Shown: positions 1 to 9,385, numbered from the stretch's first letter. The stretch is DNA of 64,000 bases from Methanocorpusculum sp. (GCA_017408885.1 JAFQTT010000004.1:116979-180978), one strand, 5' to 3'. Numbers and translations are program-made. Notes: generated by a model not told the origin, from the letters alone.

Positions 1-821
1 TTTCTGAGAAATTTTGGAATGTTGATACCGCTTTTGGTTTAGTTGCTAAAAAAGAAGTTCTTAATCCCAAATTCCTTTATTACTTCTGCGTACAGTACAA
101 CTTTGAAAAACATAACAAAACTGTTACTATTCCCAGTTTAACAAAAGCTGATTTACTCACTATTAAAATCCCTCTCCCCCCTCTCGATATACAGAGACAG
201 ATTGCCGATACCCTCGACAAGGTAACTGAGCTTATCACTCTTCGAAAGACGCAGCTCGAAAAGCTGGACGAGCTGGTGAAGGCGCGGTTTGTGGAGATGT
301 TTGACGGTAAAGGATATCCTACTTTGAAATGGGAAGAGGTGTTTAATACAACAACGGGAAAACTTGATTCTAATGCTATGGTTGAAAATGGTGAATATCC
401 GTTTTTCACTTGTGCGAAAGAAGTATTTAGGATTGATAAATATGCTTTTGACCAAGAAGCCTTGCTGTTAGCAGGAAACAATGCTGCAGGTAAATATGAT
501 GTAAAATATTACAAGGGAAAGTTTAACGCATACCAAAGAACCTATGTGTTGGGGTTAAAAGAGGAGTGGTCATATCAACTATTTAAATATCAACTTGAAG
601 ATAAGTTGATGTATCTGCAACAACAGTCATTGGGTGGACTTACAAAATATCTCACTCTGAAAATTCTTGGAGAATTAGATTTTATTGTTCCATCGATGGA
701 TAATCAGAATGAGTTCACAAGATTTGTTGAACAGACCGACAAATCAAAATCTATCATACAACAGAGTTTAGACACTCTTGAGACATTGAAGAAATCACTC
801 ATGCAGGAGTACTTTGGATAA
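1..821 (+). CDS. hsdS: Type I restriction-modification specificity subunit HsdS, C-terminal part (5' end outside window)
   Basis: DNA-recognition subunit of a type I restriction-modification complex; it tells the HsdM methylase and HsdR nuclease which sequence to bind. The frame is open from the first base of the window. A central conserved helix (IPLPPLDIQRQIADTLDKV, followed by a coiled coil ending near VKARFVEMF, about bases 165-305) separates the end of the first target-recognition domain from a complete second one, which ends in the distal conserved helix (QNEFTRFVEQ... LKKSLMQEYFG). An ATG at 276 is internal to the spacer helix and is not a start. hsdM is expected upstream. DUF2806 and membrane-protein genes follow on the same strand, and hsdR lies 3.6 kb downstream beyond a reverse-strand fic gene, so the R-M operon is interrupted. 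Confidence 0.92.
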   Translation, partial: SEKFWNVDTAFGLVAKKEVLNPKFLYYFCVQYNFEKHNKTVTIPSLTKADLLTIKIPLPPLDIQRQIADTLDKVTELITLRKTQLEKLDELVKARFVEMFDGKGYPTLKWEEVFNTTTGKLDSNAMVENGEYPFFTCAKEVFRIDKYAFDQEALLLAGNNAAGKYDVKYYKGKFNAYQRTYVLGLKEEWSYQLFKYQLEDKLMYLQQQSLGGLTKYLTLKILGELDFIVPSMDNQNEFTRFVEQTDKSKSIIQQSLDTLETLKKSLMQEYFG

Positions 822-836
822 ATGGAGGTATGATTT

Positions 837-1820
837 GTGATAGAAAATAATGCAGTAAAAGTTAATTTTGAAAATGTTGGTGTTGAAACCGGAAAAGGTA
901 TTGGAAAATTAGCAGACGCTTTTTTTGGATATCTGGGATTGCGAGCAGAACAGAAACATGAGATAAAGACACTGCAGATATTGAAGGACGGGCAGTTATC
1001 CAACCCAAATCAATTAGTAGAGTATCATGGTCGAACCATCTCAATCACTCCAAATTCACCAATTGAAGAACGGGCACAGATAAGAGAAGCAGCACAGAGT
1101 ATTCGAAAACAGAATAATCTTGAAACAGTTGTGTTACATGCATCCAATGAATTAAATGATGATTCAGAGGTTTCAGACGAACCTGTAGATGATTACTGGG
1201 CAACCCGCTTCTTTGATATGGCATCTGATATTTCCGGAGAAGACATGCAGATTCTCTGGGGAAAAATTCTGGCAGGGGAAATTAAGTGTCCAAATTCCTA
1301 TTCTATCAGAACACTTGAACTCCTCCGCTCATTAACTACACAGGAAATTCAAGCACTTAAAGAGACCTTGCCATACATCATCGTTATGAACTCTGATTAT
1401 TTTATTATCAATAAGGTGGACATACGAAAGAAATACAACATAAGCTTCGACCGTATATCGATGTTAGTTGAATCTAAATTTCTCTCTCCGGTAACATTTG
1501 TGATTGAAGATGTACATTTGAAAGGTGGTACTGAGATAACACAGGATTTGTTCAACAAAAACTATGTCATCTGTATGTGTTGTAATGATGAAGAGGACAG
1601 AGACTTCAATATTCCAATCTATGCACTTACTTCTTCTGGAAAAGAATTGGTTAAATTACTGCAACCCGAAGGAGACAAACAGTACATGCTCGATGTTGTA
1701 AAGTACTTGAGGAATAAGGTTAATCCTCCAATTAAAGTAACCATGCATGAGATAAAAGAATGGACAAAACCATTTGAGGATTTTAAATATTCTAAAGTTG
1801 ATATAGCCAATGAGCTATGA
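837..1820 (+). CDS. DUF2806 domain protein, defence-island associated
   Basis: 327 residues, no signal peptide or membrane segment. The middle (about residues 60-180) has the DUF2806 layout: IREAAQSIRKQNN, then a WATRFFDMASDISGEDMQILWGKILAGE stretch and an SIRTLELL helix. The molecular function of the family is unknown; the C-terminal half looks like a sensor-type domain. The start is GTG at 837, with a strong GGAGGT at 824-829, only 15 bases after the hsdS stop, so it is probably co-transcribed with hsdS. Members of this family occur scattered among phage-defence genes, which fits the neighbours. A role as toxin, effector or R-M modulator is inference only. Confidence 0.75.
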   Translation: MIENNAVKVNFENVGVETGKGIGKLADAFFGYLGLRAEQKHEIKTLQILKDGQLSNPNQLVEYHGRTISITPNSPIEERAQIREAAQSIRKQNNLETVVLHASNELNDDSEVSDEPVDDYWATRFFDMASDISGEDMQILWGKILAGEIKCPNSYSIRTLELLRSLTTQEIQALKETLPYIIVMNSDYFIINKVDIRKKYNISFDRISMLVESKFLSPVTFVIEDVHLKGGTEITQDLFNKNYVICMCCNDEEDRDFNIPIYALTSSGKELVKLLQPEGDKQYMLDVVKYLRNKVNPPIKVTMHEIKEWTKPFEDFKYSKVDIANEL

Positions 1821-1877
1821 GTATCAGGTGTCAAACACATCGTTGCCTCTATCACAGAATAACCAAACCTTGAATGA

Positions 1878-2657
1878 ATGAATAAAAAAACACGCAAGAT
1901 AATAAACTGGCTTCTTGGAAAAGAAGACGAAGAACTCCCGCGTTCCAACATTCAGAACTGGGATGAATCAAAGGCTCAACTGGTGTATAACCTACTGTCC
2001 AAACGGTATGATGATGAAATAAAAATTGGCGATGCTTTCCAAAAGAAAGCTTCATTTTTCCTGACAACGTTGGGAGTAATTCTTACACTTATCCTAACAA
2101 TAACCATTCCTCAGATATCAGAATGGCCTGATGAAAGCATTCTGCCGTTCATTTTGATAATGTTTATCCTTGGTCTTTCAGTTGCATTTTATTTTCTCCT
2201 TTATATGAATCAAAATAGGTTTGCTTATCCTCAATCAAGACCGACAAACCAGGATATGGAATGGTATCTAACAGATGAAAAATCTACAAAACTCAGCATA
2301 CTGCAGAGGCAGATTGAATATTTATATAAAGACATAGCCACTGCCAAAAAGAAAAACATCCATACACGGATTTTATTCATCCTCGTTGATTCATTCTTTA
2401 TGATTGGTTTTATTTGCACGATTGGATATGCTCTTCATTCAGCTCAGTTATCCCAGATAGCAATCTCCTTTATCATTATTCTCCTACTTTATCTGTTTTT
2501 TGCAGTTATTTTCGTATTATATGCCATACAATTCTTTTCATATCGGAGATTTATCATTGAGTTGTGTGTGTTTGTCGGCAAATCGTTGGTGAAGTTATAT
2601 AATTGGATTGTAAGACACATATCTAATCTATTTGCAGAGAGAAAGTCGGGAAAATAA
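1878..2657 (+). CDS. Four-helix membrane protein of unknown function
   Basis: 259 residues with four predicted membrane segments in two pairs: about 56-78 and 87-110, then 168-190 and 195-222. Between the pairs is a charged, coiled-coil-like cytoplasmic segment (STKLSILQRQIEYLYKDIATAKKK). The N-terminal 45 residues are acidic and soluble. I do not recognise a named family. The layout (soluble head, hydrophobic pairs, central helix) resembles membrane-effector subunits seen in other defence systems, but this is inference from topology. It is the third gene after hsdS, 57 bases behind DUF2806. The start ATG has no clear ribosome site; an overlapping ATG at 1874 runs into a stop after three codons. 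Confidence 0.7.
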   Translation: MNKKTRKIINWLLGKEDEELPRSNIQNWDESKAQLVYNLLSKRYDDEIKIGDAFQKKASFFLTTLGVILTLILTITIPQISEWPDESILPFILIMFILGLSVAFYFLLYMNQNRFAYPQSRPTNQDMEWYLTDEKSTKLSILQRQIEYLYKDIATAKKKNIHTRILFILVDSFFMIGFICTIGYALHSAQLSQIAISFIIILLLYLFFAVIFVLYAIQFFSYRRFIIELCVFVGKSLVKLYNWIVRHISNLFAERKSGK

Positions 2658-2757
2658 AAATCAATCCATTTTCTATTCTCTGCTGAAAAAAATTAGTAAT
2701 TCCGCGGATCGCCAAAAATAAAAACCTTCAGAAAACACTCCAACACAAAAACAAACC

Positions 2758-2795
2758 GCTAAAAATGTTTATACTAATTTACACAAATTAGTAAT
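2758..2795 (+). repeat. Direct repeat copy 1 with TATA-like core and ACTAATTT/AAATTAGT dyad
   Basis: Reads TAAAAATGTTTATACTAATT and continues into ACACAAATTAGTAAT. Contains the inverted arms ACTAATTT (2773-2780) and AAATTAGT (2785-2792). The second copy, 196 bp downstream, differs at only a few positions. GTTTATAC resembles an archaeal TATA box. Confidence 0.85.
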
Positions 2796-2953
2796 AATAC
2801 ACATATTACACACATTACACAAAACATACAGAATACACAAACATCTCCTCTTACACCAATTACCTGATTTACACAACGGCAGAAAAATTAGTAATGACGC
2901 ACTGTTCAATAACTCAAACTCTGTGTATAATCGTTTGATTGAAAAATAACTCT

Positions 2954-2990
2954 TTAAAAACGTTTATACTAATTTACATAAATTAGTAAT
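2954..2990 (+). repeat. Direct repeat copy 2, beside the 3' end of fic
   Basis: Same element as 2758-2795, with arms ACTAATTT (2968-2975) and AAATTAGT (2980-2987). It sits 12 bases beyond the stop of the reverse-strand fic gene. If its TATA-like GTTTATAC is active, it would drive transcription antisense to fic. Confidence 0.85.
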
Positions 2991-3002
2991 TGCAGAGCTC
3001 TG

Positions 3003-4289
3003 TCACAGCCCTGCGTTCTCTCTCCACTCCGAATTAACAGAATAATACTGCGCTTTGCCCCGCTTTCTCATCCACAGATACCCGCGGGCATGCAGATGCA
3101 TCAAATCAGTTCTTGCCGTCTGATACGTAACCCCGAACCGCTTTGCAACCTCATCAATACCAAACTCCTCACCCTTATACTCAAGCATATAAGTCAGAAT
3201 ATTACCCTGCCGGATATTCTTCAAATCAGAAAGCTCAGCAACCTTCGCCGCAGAAGCACTCTTTTGACTCTTCAGATTCTCAATATGCTCATGCAGAGCC
3301 TTTCGAGCCTTATCAACACACGAAAGATTATAGAGAATAAAATACGTCAGATCCAGATCATCATTCTCCGTTGCCACATACGCATCTCTATACTTTCCCG
3401 GAGACTGCTTAATCATCTTTGAAATAGGAATATACTCAAACAGTCGATACTCCCTGGATAAAACATACCAGTAAAACAGCGCTCTCGCTGTTCTTCCATT
3501 TCCATCATAGAACGGGTGAATATATCCAATTAAGAAATGAAGGGCAATACCAACAATCATTGGATGAATAAACCTCGGCTTATCCACATTCTTATCTGCG
3601 TTTGCAAAATCACACAGAGCAGAAATCAGCCTAGGAATCTCTGCTGCTTTTGGCGGATGATACACCTCCTCATCAGTCCGTAAATCCCGCAGCCACACAT
3701 CATCCGTCGTCCGGAAAACACCGGAATACTCCGGCTCATCCAGAGTATCTTTGGTTACAATCTCCTGAATCTTACAGATAAACTCCGGGGTCAACGCAAC
3801 ATCGGTATTCTCACGGATAAACTGCATCGCCAGATGATTATTCACAATCATCCGCTCATCTTTATTTTGCGGCTCCTTTTTCTTCCGCAGAATCTCCCGG
3901 GCAACAACTGCTGTCGTTACCGCCCCTTCCAGCTGACTTGAAGAAATAGCCTCATCCGATAAAATCTCCGAAACATAATCTGTTGCCGCACTGGCAGACT
4001 GCTCGGTAAGCCGCAGAACATTCGCTAAATCCTGATCACACAAATGCAGACTCTCATAAATCTCAGGTGTCAAAACATACGAAATCTTAAGCGGTTCGTA
4101 GGGTAAAACACTCGCAGAAAGAGAACGTGCAATCTTCAAAATCTCCCATGCCTGGTCTAAATCCTCTCTATTTACCCGATATTTCAACTCATCCTTCGTC
4201 AGATATTTACCGCCAATAAACTTATCTGCATTCTGCTTAAACTCAGCAAAAAACGTCTGGGACACCTCCTGCTTTTTCTTACCTGCCAT
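3003..4289 (-). CDS. Fic family AMP-transferase-like protein with C-terminal winged helix
   Basis: 428 residues. The catalytic Fic loop HPFYDGNGRTAR is at about residues 256-267 and is complete (HxFx(D/E)GNxRxxR), so nucleotidyl transfer (usually AMP onto a target hydroxyl) is likely. An N-terminal inhibitory-helix motif, SSQLEG, lies near residue 117, as in class II Fic proteins that self-inhibit. The last ~75 residues form a winged helix (IDEVAKRFGVTYQTARTDLMHL), suggesting DNA binding and autoregulation. The start ATG (complement of 4287-4289) lies 15 bases from a 26-bp perfect palindrome and has no obvious ribosome site, so a short-leader or leaderless transcript is likely. It sits inside an R-M island between hsdS and hsdR, on the opposite strand. 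Confidence 0.9.
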   Translation of the reverse strand: MAGKKKQEVSQTFFAEFKQNADKFIGGKYLTKDELKYRVNREDLDQAWEILKIARSLSASVLPYEPLKISYVLTPEIYESLHLCDQDLANVLRLTEQSASAATDYVSEILSDEAISSSQLEGAVTTAVVAREILRKKKEPQNKDERMIVNNHLAMQFIRENTDVALTPEFICKIQEIVTKDTLDEPEYSGVFRTTDDVWLRDLRTDEEVYHPPKAAEIPRLISALCDFANADKNVDKPRFIHPMIVGIALHFLIGYIHPFYDGNGRTARALFYWYVLSREYRLFEYIPISKMIKQSPGKYRDAYVATENDDLDLTYFILYNLSCVDKARKALHEHIENLKSQKSASAAKVAELSDLKNIRQGNILTYMLEYKGEEFGIDEVAKRFGVTYQTARTDLMHLHARGYLWMRKRGKAQYYSVNSEWRENAGL

Positions 4290-4303
4290 ATTATCAACCC
4301 AGA

Positions 4304-4329
4304 ATTACTAATAATTAATTATTAGTAAT
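4304..4329. promoter_or_regulatory. 26-bp perfect palindrome, probable fic operator
   Basis: ATTACTAATAATT followed by its exact mirror AATTATTAGTAAT. On the minus strand a TATA-like ATATATTTATAA (about 4334-4348) precedes it, so the palindrome covers the expected transcription start of fic. This is a classic repressor position, and the winged-helix tail of Fic is the obvious candidate ligand. The TATA-like stretch could also serve hsdR on the other strand. Confidence 0.75.
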
Positions 4330-4430
4330 TTGGAATTATAAATATATCGCAGCAGTCACCCCCATACAAAGTAAAACTTAATACAACCCAAACACAAAAG
4401 AGACGTATCTATAAACAACCCGCCGGAAAA

Positions 4431-7400
4431 ATGAGCAACTTCCAATATCTAACTGAAAACCCAAGATACAAGCTCTTCGCCGCAGCAGCCCTGGACGCAG
4501 AAAACCTACTTGAACTCTCCCCTGCCATGTCTGCCGCTGCCTCCCGCAAAGCCTTAGAGCTTGCCGTCAAATGGGTATATGCCGCAGACAAAAGCCTAAG
4601 CGAACCATACAGAGACAACATACAGGCACTCATCCACGAACCAAGCTTCCGCTTCGCAGTCGACCGCTCAACCTGGCAGGTTCTTCCCTACATCATCAAA
4701 CTCGGAAACATAGCCGTCCACACAGAAAAACAAATCAACAGAACAGACGCAGTAAACTCATTATCAGCCCTCTTCCACTTCATCCAATGGATAGACTGCG
4801 TCTATGGAGAAACATACACCAGAAGAACCTTCGACGAAAAGAAAATACCAAAAGGAAACAACCAGGACATAATCAACTCCCACACCGAAACACTCAAACA
4901 AAAAGAAAACGAAATCGAAACCCTCCAAAAACAGATTGAAGCACTAGCAGAAGAATACGCAGCCTTCAAAAAAGAAAACACCAAATCCAGAAAAATCCCA
5001 ACATTCGACACATCCGAATTTGCAACCCGCAAAAAATACATCGACGTAGACCTAAAACTTCGGGGATGGGAACTTGGAAACTCATGGCTTGAAGAAGTCG
5101 AAGTCGACTGCATGGCAGGAATTAACGGACAATCCGGATATGCCGACTACGTACTATTCGGAAAAGACGGAAAACCGCTCGCCGTAGTCGAAGCAAAAAA
5201 ATCCTGCAAAGACCCAAACATCGGAAGACAGCAGTGCAAACTCTACGCCGACAGCCTCGAAAGAAAATACGGAAGACGCCCTGCAATGTTTTACACCAAC
5301 GGGTTTGAAACATACTTCTGGGACGACCAGACAGCACCTCCAAGACAGGTCAGCTCCATCTTCTCACAGGCAGACCTCCAAAAACTCATAGACAGAAGAG
5401 AAGAAAAGAAAAACCCTGCATCTGTACCTGTAAACGACCAAATCACAAACAGATACTACCAGAAAGAAGCAATCAGAGCTGTCTGCGACAACTTCAGCAA
5501 AGGAAACAGAAAAAGCCTGCTTGTCATGGCAACCGGAACTGGAAAAACCAGAACCGCTGTAAGCATAGTCGACGTATTATCCAGAAGCGGACAGGTCTTA
5601 AACGTCCTCTTCTTAGCAGACAGAACCCCCTTAGTCGACCAGGCAGAAGAAGCATTCCAGAACAACTTACCCGAAATCTCACGCTGCAACCTGCTCAAAA
5701 ACAAAAAAGACGAAACCGCAAGAATCGTCTTCTCCACATACCCAACCATCCTAAACACCATCGACCAGAACAAAGACGGAAAACCACACTTCAGCCCGGC
5801 ACACTTCGACCTCATCATCTTAGACGAAGCACACCGAAGCATCTTCAAAAAATACAGAGCAATCTTCGACTACTTCGACGCATGTCTCTTAGGACTTACC
5901 GCAACACCAAAAGACGAAATCGACAGAAACACCTATGACTTCTTCGAAACCGAACCGGATGTCCCGACATTCGCCTACGACTACGAAACAGCAGTCCACA
6001 AAGACCACTACTTAGTCCCGTACTACAACATCGAAGTAAAAACCCAGTTCCTCGAAGAAGGAATCACCTACGACGAACTATCAGAAGAAGACAAAGAACG
6101 CTTCGAAGAAGACTTCACTGAAGACTATGGAGACACCGGATATATCCCGTCCAACGAACTCAACCGATTCATCTTCAACCAGAACACCGTTGACATCGTA
6201 TTAACCGACCTGATGGAAAATGGAATCAAAATCGAAGGCGGCGACAAAATCGGAAAAACCATCATCTTCGCACAGAACAAAGAACACGCCCAGTTCATCA
6301 TAGAACGCTTCGACAAACTCTACCCGCAGTACAATGGTGTCTTTGCACGCAGAATCGTCCATGTAGACAACTACGCAAAAACACTCATCACAGACTTCAA
6401 ACAACCGGAAAAAGTACCGCAGATTGCAGTCTCCGTAGATATGATGGACACAGGAATTGACGTCCCCGAAGTCGTCAACCTCGTCTTCTTCAAAAAAGTC
6501 AAATCAAAAACAAAATTCTGGCAGATGATTGGAAGAGGAACCCGCCTATGTCCGGAACTTGAATGCGTAGACGGACAAAACGGAGAATACACCGGAAAGA
6601 AATACTTCTACATCTTCGACTACTGCGGAAACTTCGCCTTCTTCCGTGAAAACCAGAACGGAATTGAAGGACACGAAGTCCATTCAGTAACCCAGGCCAT
6701 CTTCGAAAAACAGCTCGACTTAATCCAGGAACTTCAGTCAATAAACTTCGCAGATGAAAAACATCAGGCAATCAGACAGGAATTTATTGAAACCATAGTA
6801 TCCCAGATACAGTCTCTAAACACCGAAAAACCAACAGTACGCCTCAAATTAAAATACATCGAGAAATTCAAAAATCCGGAAATCTATGTAACCCTCTCAG
6901 AACAGGATAAAAGTGAACTGAAAAAACACTTAAGCGGACTTATCTGCAATCCGGAAACTGATGAATATGCAAAACGCTTTGACAATCTCATTTATGGATT
7001 TATGCTGTCACTGACTATCTCATCACCGGCAGTGAAAACATACTTCAAGAGACTAAATGAAACAGCAGAAGCCCTTGGAAAGCGTATTACAGTTCCGCAG
7101 ATTAAAGAGAAGATTGCATTAATCAAAGAAATATCTGAAGAGACAAACGCAAAGAAATTCACAATACCATACCTGGACTACATAAGAGAAAACCTCCGTT
7201 CCTTAATCCAGTTCTTAATTGACGAAGGAACGGAAAAACAGAGAATCTATACTAACCTGAAAGACATTGTAATTGACAGATTCACCTGCGGTGAAGCCCC
7301 TGTCTCATACAACTTTGAAAATTACAAAAAGAAAGTCAACAGATACATCGAAGAGCACAAAGATGACTTCACCATCTGGAAACTAAGAAACAACCAGAAA

Positions 7401-7769
7401 CTCGATGCAGAAGACTATCAGAATTTAGAGGAAATCTTCACCAAAGAGCTTGGAACGTTGGAAGATTACAAGAAAGAGTATGGAGAGACACCATTTGGAT
7501 TGCTTATTCGAAGAATCGCAAAAATGGATAGAGGGGCCGCCCTTGAAGCATTCTCTGAATTTATCAATAAACACAACTTAAACCAGTCTCAGATTGTTTT
7601 TGTTGAGAAAGTCATAGACTATGTAGTCGAAAACGGCTATCTTGAACCAGGAGATTTGATGAAACCTCCATTCGACAAACCGCAGAATTTCATGAAGCTG
7701 TTTTTCGGTCAGGAACAGAGAGAAATTTATCAGCTGATTGTCTCAATTAAGAACAATGCTTTAGTCTGA
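4431..7769 (+). CDS. hsdR: Type I restriction endonuclease subunit R (EcoEI-like)
   Basis: 1112 residues; the DNA-translocating and cleaving subunit. A DUF4145 (HEPN-like) domain occupies about residues 1-125, followed by a coiled coil (~140-185). The PD-(D/E)xK nuclease is at ~205-300 (DYVLFG... LAVVEAKK near 252). The superfamily II helicase has Walker A MATGTGKT (~365), LDEAH (~464), LTATP, and motif VI QMIGRGTR (~697). A C-terminal EcoEI-type assembly domain follows. Length and motifs are intact, so it should be active if hsdM is present upstream of the window. Codon choice changes around base 6750: the first two thirds use mostly C-ending codons and the rest more T-ending ones, hinting at a mosaic. 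The promoter region 4330-4430 may be shared with the divergent fic gene. Confidence 0.95.
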   Translation: MSNFQYLTENPRYKLFAAAALDAENLLELSPAMSAAASRKALELAVKWVYAADKSLSEPYRDNIQALIHEPSFRFAVDRSTWQVLPYIIKLGNIAVHTEKQINRTDAVNSLSALFHFIQWIDCVYGETYTRRTFDEKKIPKGNNQDIINSHTETLKQKENEIETLQKQIEALAEEYAAFKKENTKSRKIPTFDTSEFATRKKYIDVDLKLRGWELGNSWLEEVEVDCMAGINGQSGYADYVLFGKDGKPLAVVEAKKSCKDPNIGRQQCKLYADSLERKYGRRPAMFYTNGFETYFWDDQTAPPRQVSSIFSQADLQKLIDRREEKKNPASVPVNDQITNRYYQKEAIRAVCDNFSKGNRKSLLVMATGTGKTRTAVSIVDVLSRSGQVLNVLFLADRTPLVDQAEEAFQNNLPEISRCNLLKNKKDETARIVFSTYPTILNTIDQNKDGKPHFSPAHFDLIILDEAHRSIFKKYRAIFDYFDACLLGLTATPKDEIDRNTYDFFETEPDVPTFAYDYETAVHKDHYLVPYYNIEVKTQFLEEGITYDELSEEDKERFEEDFTEDYGDTGYIPSNELNRFIFNQNTVDIVLTDLMENGIKIEGGDKIGKTIIFAQNKEHAQFIIERFDKLYPQYNGVFARRIVHVDNYAKTLITDFKQPEKVPQIAVSVDMMDTGIDVPEVVNLVFFKKVKSKTKFWQMIGRGTRLCPELECVDGQNGEYTGKKYFYIFDYCGNFAFFRENQNGIEGHEVHSVTQAIFEKQLDLIQELQSINFADEKHQAIRQEFIETIVSQIQSLNTEKPTVRLKLKYIEKFKNPEIYVTLSEQDKSELKKHLSGLICNPETDEYAKRFDNLIYGFMLSLTISSPAVKTYFKRLNETAEALGKRITVPQIKEKIALIKEISEETNAKKFTIPYLDYIRENLRSLIQFLIDEGTEKQRIYTNLKDIVIDRFTCGEAPVSYNFENYKKKVNRYIEEHKDDFTIWKLRNNQKLDAEDYQNLEEIFTKELGTLEDYKKEYGETPFGLLIRRIAKMDRGAALEAFSEFINKHNLNQSQIVFVEKVIDYVVENGYLEPGDLMKPPFDKPQNFMKLFFGQEQREIYQLIVSIKNNALV

Positions 7770-7882
7770 TATTCTTTTAAATTACTGCGGGAAGCGGGCA
7801 TGAACCCAAACCCGAAACACCCTCTCCATTCAATACCCATCACAGATATTTTATCCTAATACAGCAAAAATAATTAAACATT

Positions 7883-9385
7883 ATGAACGACGCCGAGGTT
7901 CTGATGAATCCTAACGACTTAGTACAGTTCCTGAAAAAGAGTCCAGAGTACTTCACAAAGGATGACATCATCCGCTTCTGCGAAGAAAATGCCATCGAAA
8001 TGGTAAACTTCCACTATGCAGCAGCTGACGGAAAACTCAAGACACTGAACTTTGTCATCTCTTCCAAAGAATACTTAGACACCATTCTCTCTGACGGAGA
8101 GCGTGTTGACGGAAGCAACATCTTCCCGTTCATCGAAGCAGGAAGCTCTGACTTATACGTCATCCCGCGTTACGCAACCGCATTTGTCGATCCGTTTGCA
8201 GAAACCCCAACCCTTGGAATTCTCTGTTCCTACTACGACAACACCGGAAAACCGCTCACCTCCGCACCAGAATACATTTTATCCCAGGCTGCAGCAGCAT
8301 TCCGCAAAAACACCGGAATGGACTTCAAGTGCTTAGGAGAACTTGAGTACTACGTCATCTGCGACCAGGACGACTTCTACCCGGGACGCGACCAGAAAGG
8401 CTACCACGAATCTGCCCCGTTCTGCAAATTCGAAGAGATGCGTGTCGAAGCCATGCGCTTAATTGCCAAAGCAGGCGGTAAAATCAAGTACGGTCACTCT
8501 GAAGTCGGATGCTTCACCAAAGACGGCCTCTACTACGAACAGCACGAAATCGAGTTCCTCCCGGTCGACCCGAGACTTGCTGTCGAAGAACTCATCCTCG
8601 CAAAGTGGATTCTCAGAAACCTTGGAAACCAGTACGGCGTCACTGTTTCCTACGCACCAAAGATTACTGTCGGCAAAGCAGGCTCTGGAATGCACTTCCA
8701 CATGATGGCAGAAAAGAACGGCAAGAACGTCATGATTAAAGACGGCGTCTTATCTGACATCGCAAAGCGCATGATTGCAGGAATTCTCGATGTCGGAGAC
8801 GCAGTAACCGCCTTTGGAAACACAATTCCGACCTCCTACCTCCGCTTAGTCCCGCACCAGGAAGCCCCGACCTACATCTGCTGGGGAGACAGAAACCGCT
8901 CTGTCGTTGTCCGTGTCCCGCTTGGATGGACCGGCTCTTCCGACATGGCAGCAGAAGCAAACTTCGGCCTCAAGAGAAAGGCAGACAAGATTTGCAAGCA
9001 GACATTCGAATACCGCGTAGCAGACGGTTCCGCAGACCTCTACGAAACTGTTGCCGCATTAATCATGGGTGCAATGCACGGACTTGAGATGAACAATGCA
9101 TTAGAACTCGCAGACAAACTCTATGCATCCGGAAACATCTTTGACCCGGCATACAAAGACTTCCTTGCAACCCTCGACCAGCTTCCAACCTGCTGTGACG
9201 AGTCTGCTGATGTCCTTAATGCAAAACGTGCACTCTTCGAAAGAGACGGCATCTTCCCGGCAGGAGTCATCGACTCTCAGATTAAAAAGCTTAAGGCATA
9301 CGGAGACAAAGGCTTATCCGACAGCTTACTCGGCAACGAAGAGAAGTTCGCCGAACTCGTTGATAAGTACGTCCACGTAGCATAA
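7883..9385 (+). CDS. glnA: Glutamine synthetase
   Basis: Condenses glutamate and ammonia using ATP. Active-site blocks are visible: GELEYYVI (metal-binding Glu), HEIEFLP, GKAGSGMHFHM (the GSGMHxH ATP/glutamate loop), TSYLRLVPHQEAP and NRSVVVRVP. It is 500 residues against ~445-470 for common archaeal GlnA, and the N-terminal DGS block (RVDGSNIFPF) departs from the usual form, so it belongs to a divergent branch; a GS-like ligase for another amine cannot be excluded. There are two possible starts. The ATG at 7883 has no ribosome site; the in-frame ATG at 7904 follows GAGGT (7894-7898) at short spacing and is an attractive alternative. A hypothetical gene begins directly on its stop. Confidence 0.9.
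   Translation: MNDAEVLMNPNDLVQFLKKSPEYFTKDDIIRFCEENAIEMVNFHYAAADGKLKTLNFVISSKEYLDTILSDGERVDGSNIFPFIEAGSSDLYVIPRYATAFVDPFAETPTLGILCSYYDNTGKPLTSAPEYILSQAAAAFRKNTGMDFKCLGELEYYVICDQDDFYPGRDQKGYHESAPFCKFEEMRVEAMRLIAKAGGKIKYGHSEVGCFTKDGLYYEQHEIEFLPVDPRLAVEELILAKWILRNLGNQYGVTVSYAPKITVGKAGSGMHFHMMAEKNGKNVMIKDGVLSDIAKRMIAGILDVGDAVTAFGNTIPTSYLRLVPHQEAPTYICWGDRNRSVVVRVPLGWTGSSDMAAEANFGLKRKADKICKQTFEYRVADGSADLYETVAALIMGAMHGLEMNNALELADKLYASGNIFDPAYKDFLATLDQLPTCCDESADVLNAKRALFERDGIFPAGVIDSQIKKLKAYGDKGLSDSLLGNEEKFAELVDKYVHVA

Larger units (their letters stand above)
2658..3002. other. 345-bp intergenic region with repeated ATTAGTAAT elements
   Basis: No credible ORF. Contains four ATTAGTAAT nonamers (2692-2700, 2787-2795, 2887-2895, 2982-2990). 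Two of them lie inside a near-identical 37-38-bp direct repeat. It also has an ACACATTACAC-rich AT stretch. The same nonamer forms the arms of the palindrome in front of the fic gene, on the other side of that gene. Confidence 0.8.

Noticed and set aside
2758..2990. Insertion-sequence termini flanking fic
   Set aside because: The 37-38-bp repeats are both on the same side of fic and in direct orientation, with no transposase between them; regulatory repeats fit better.
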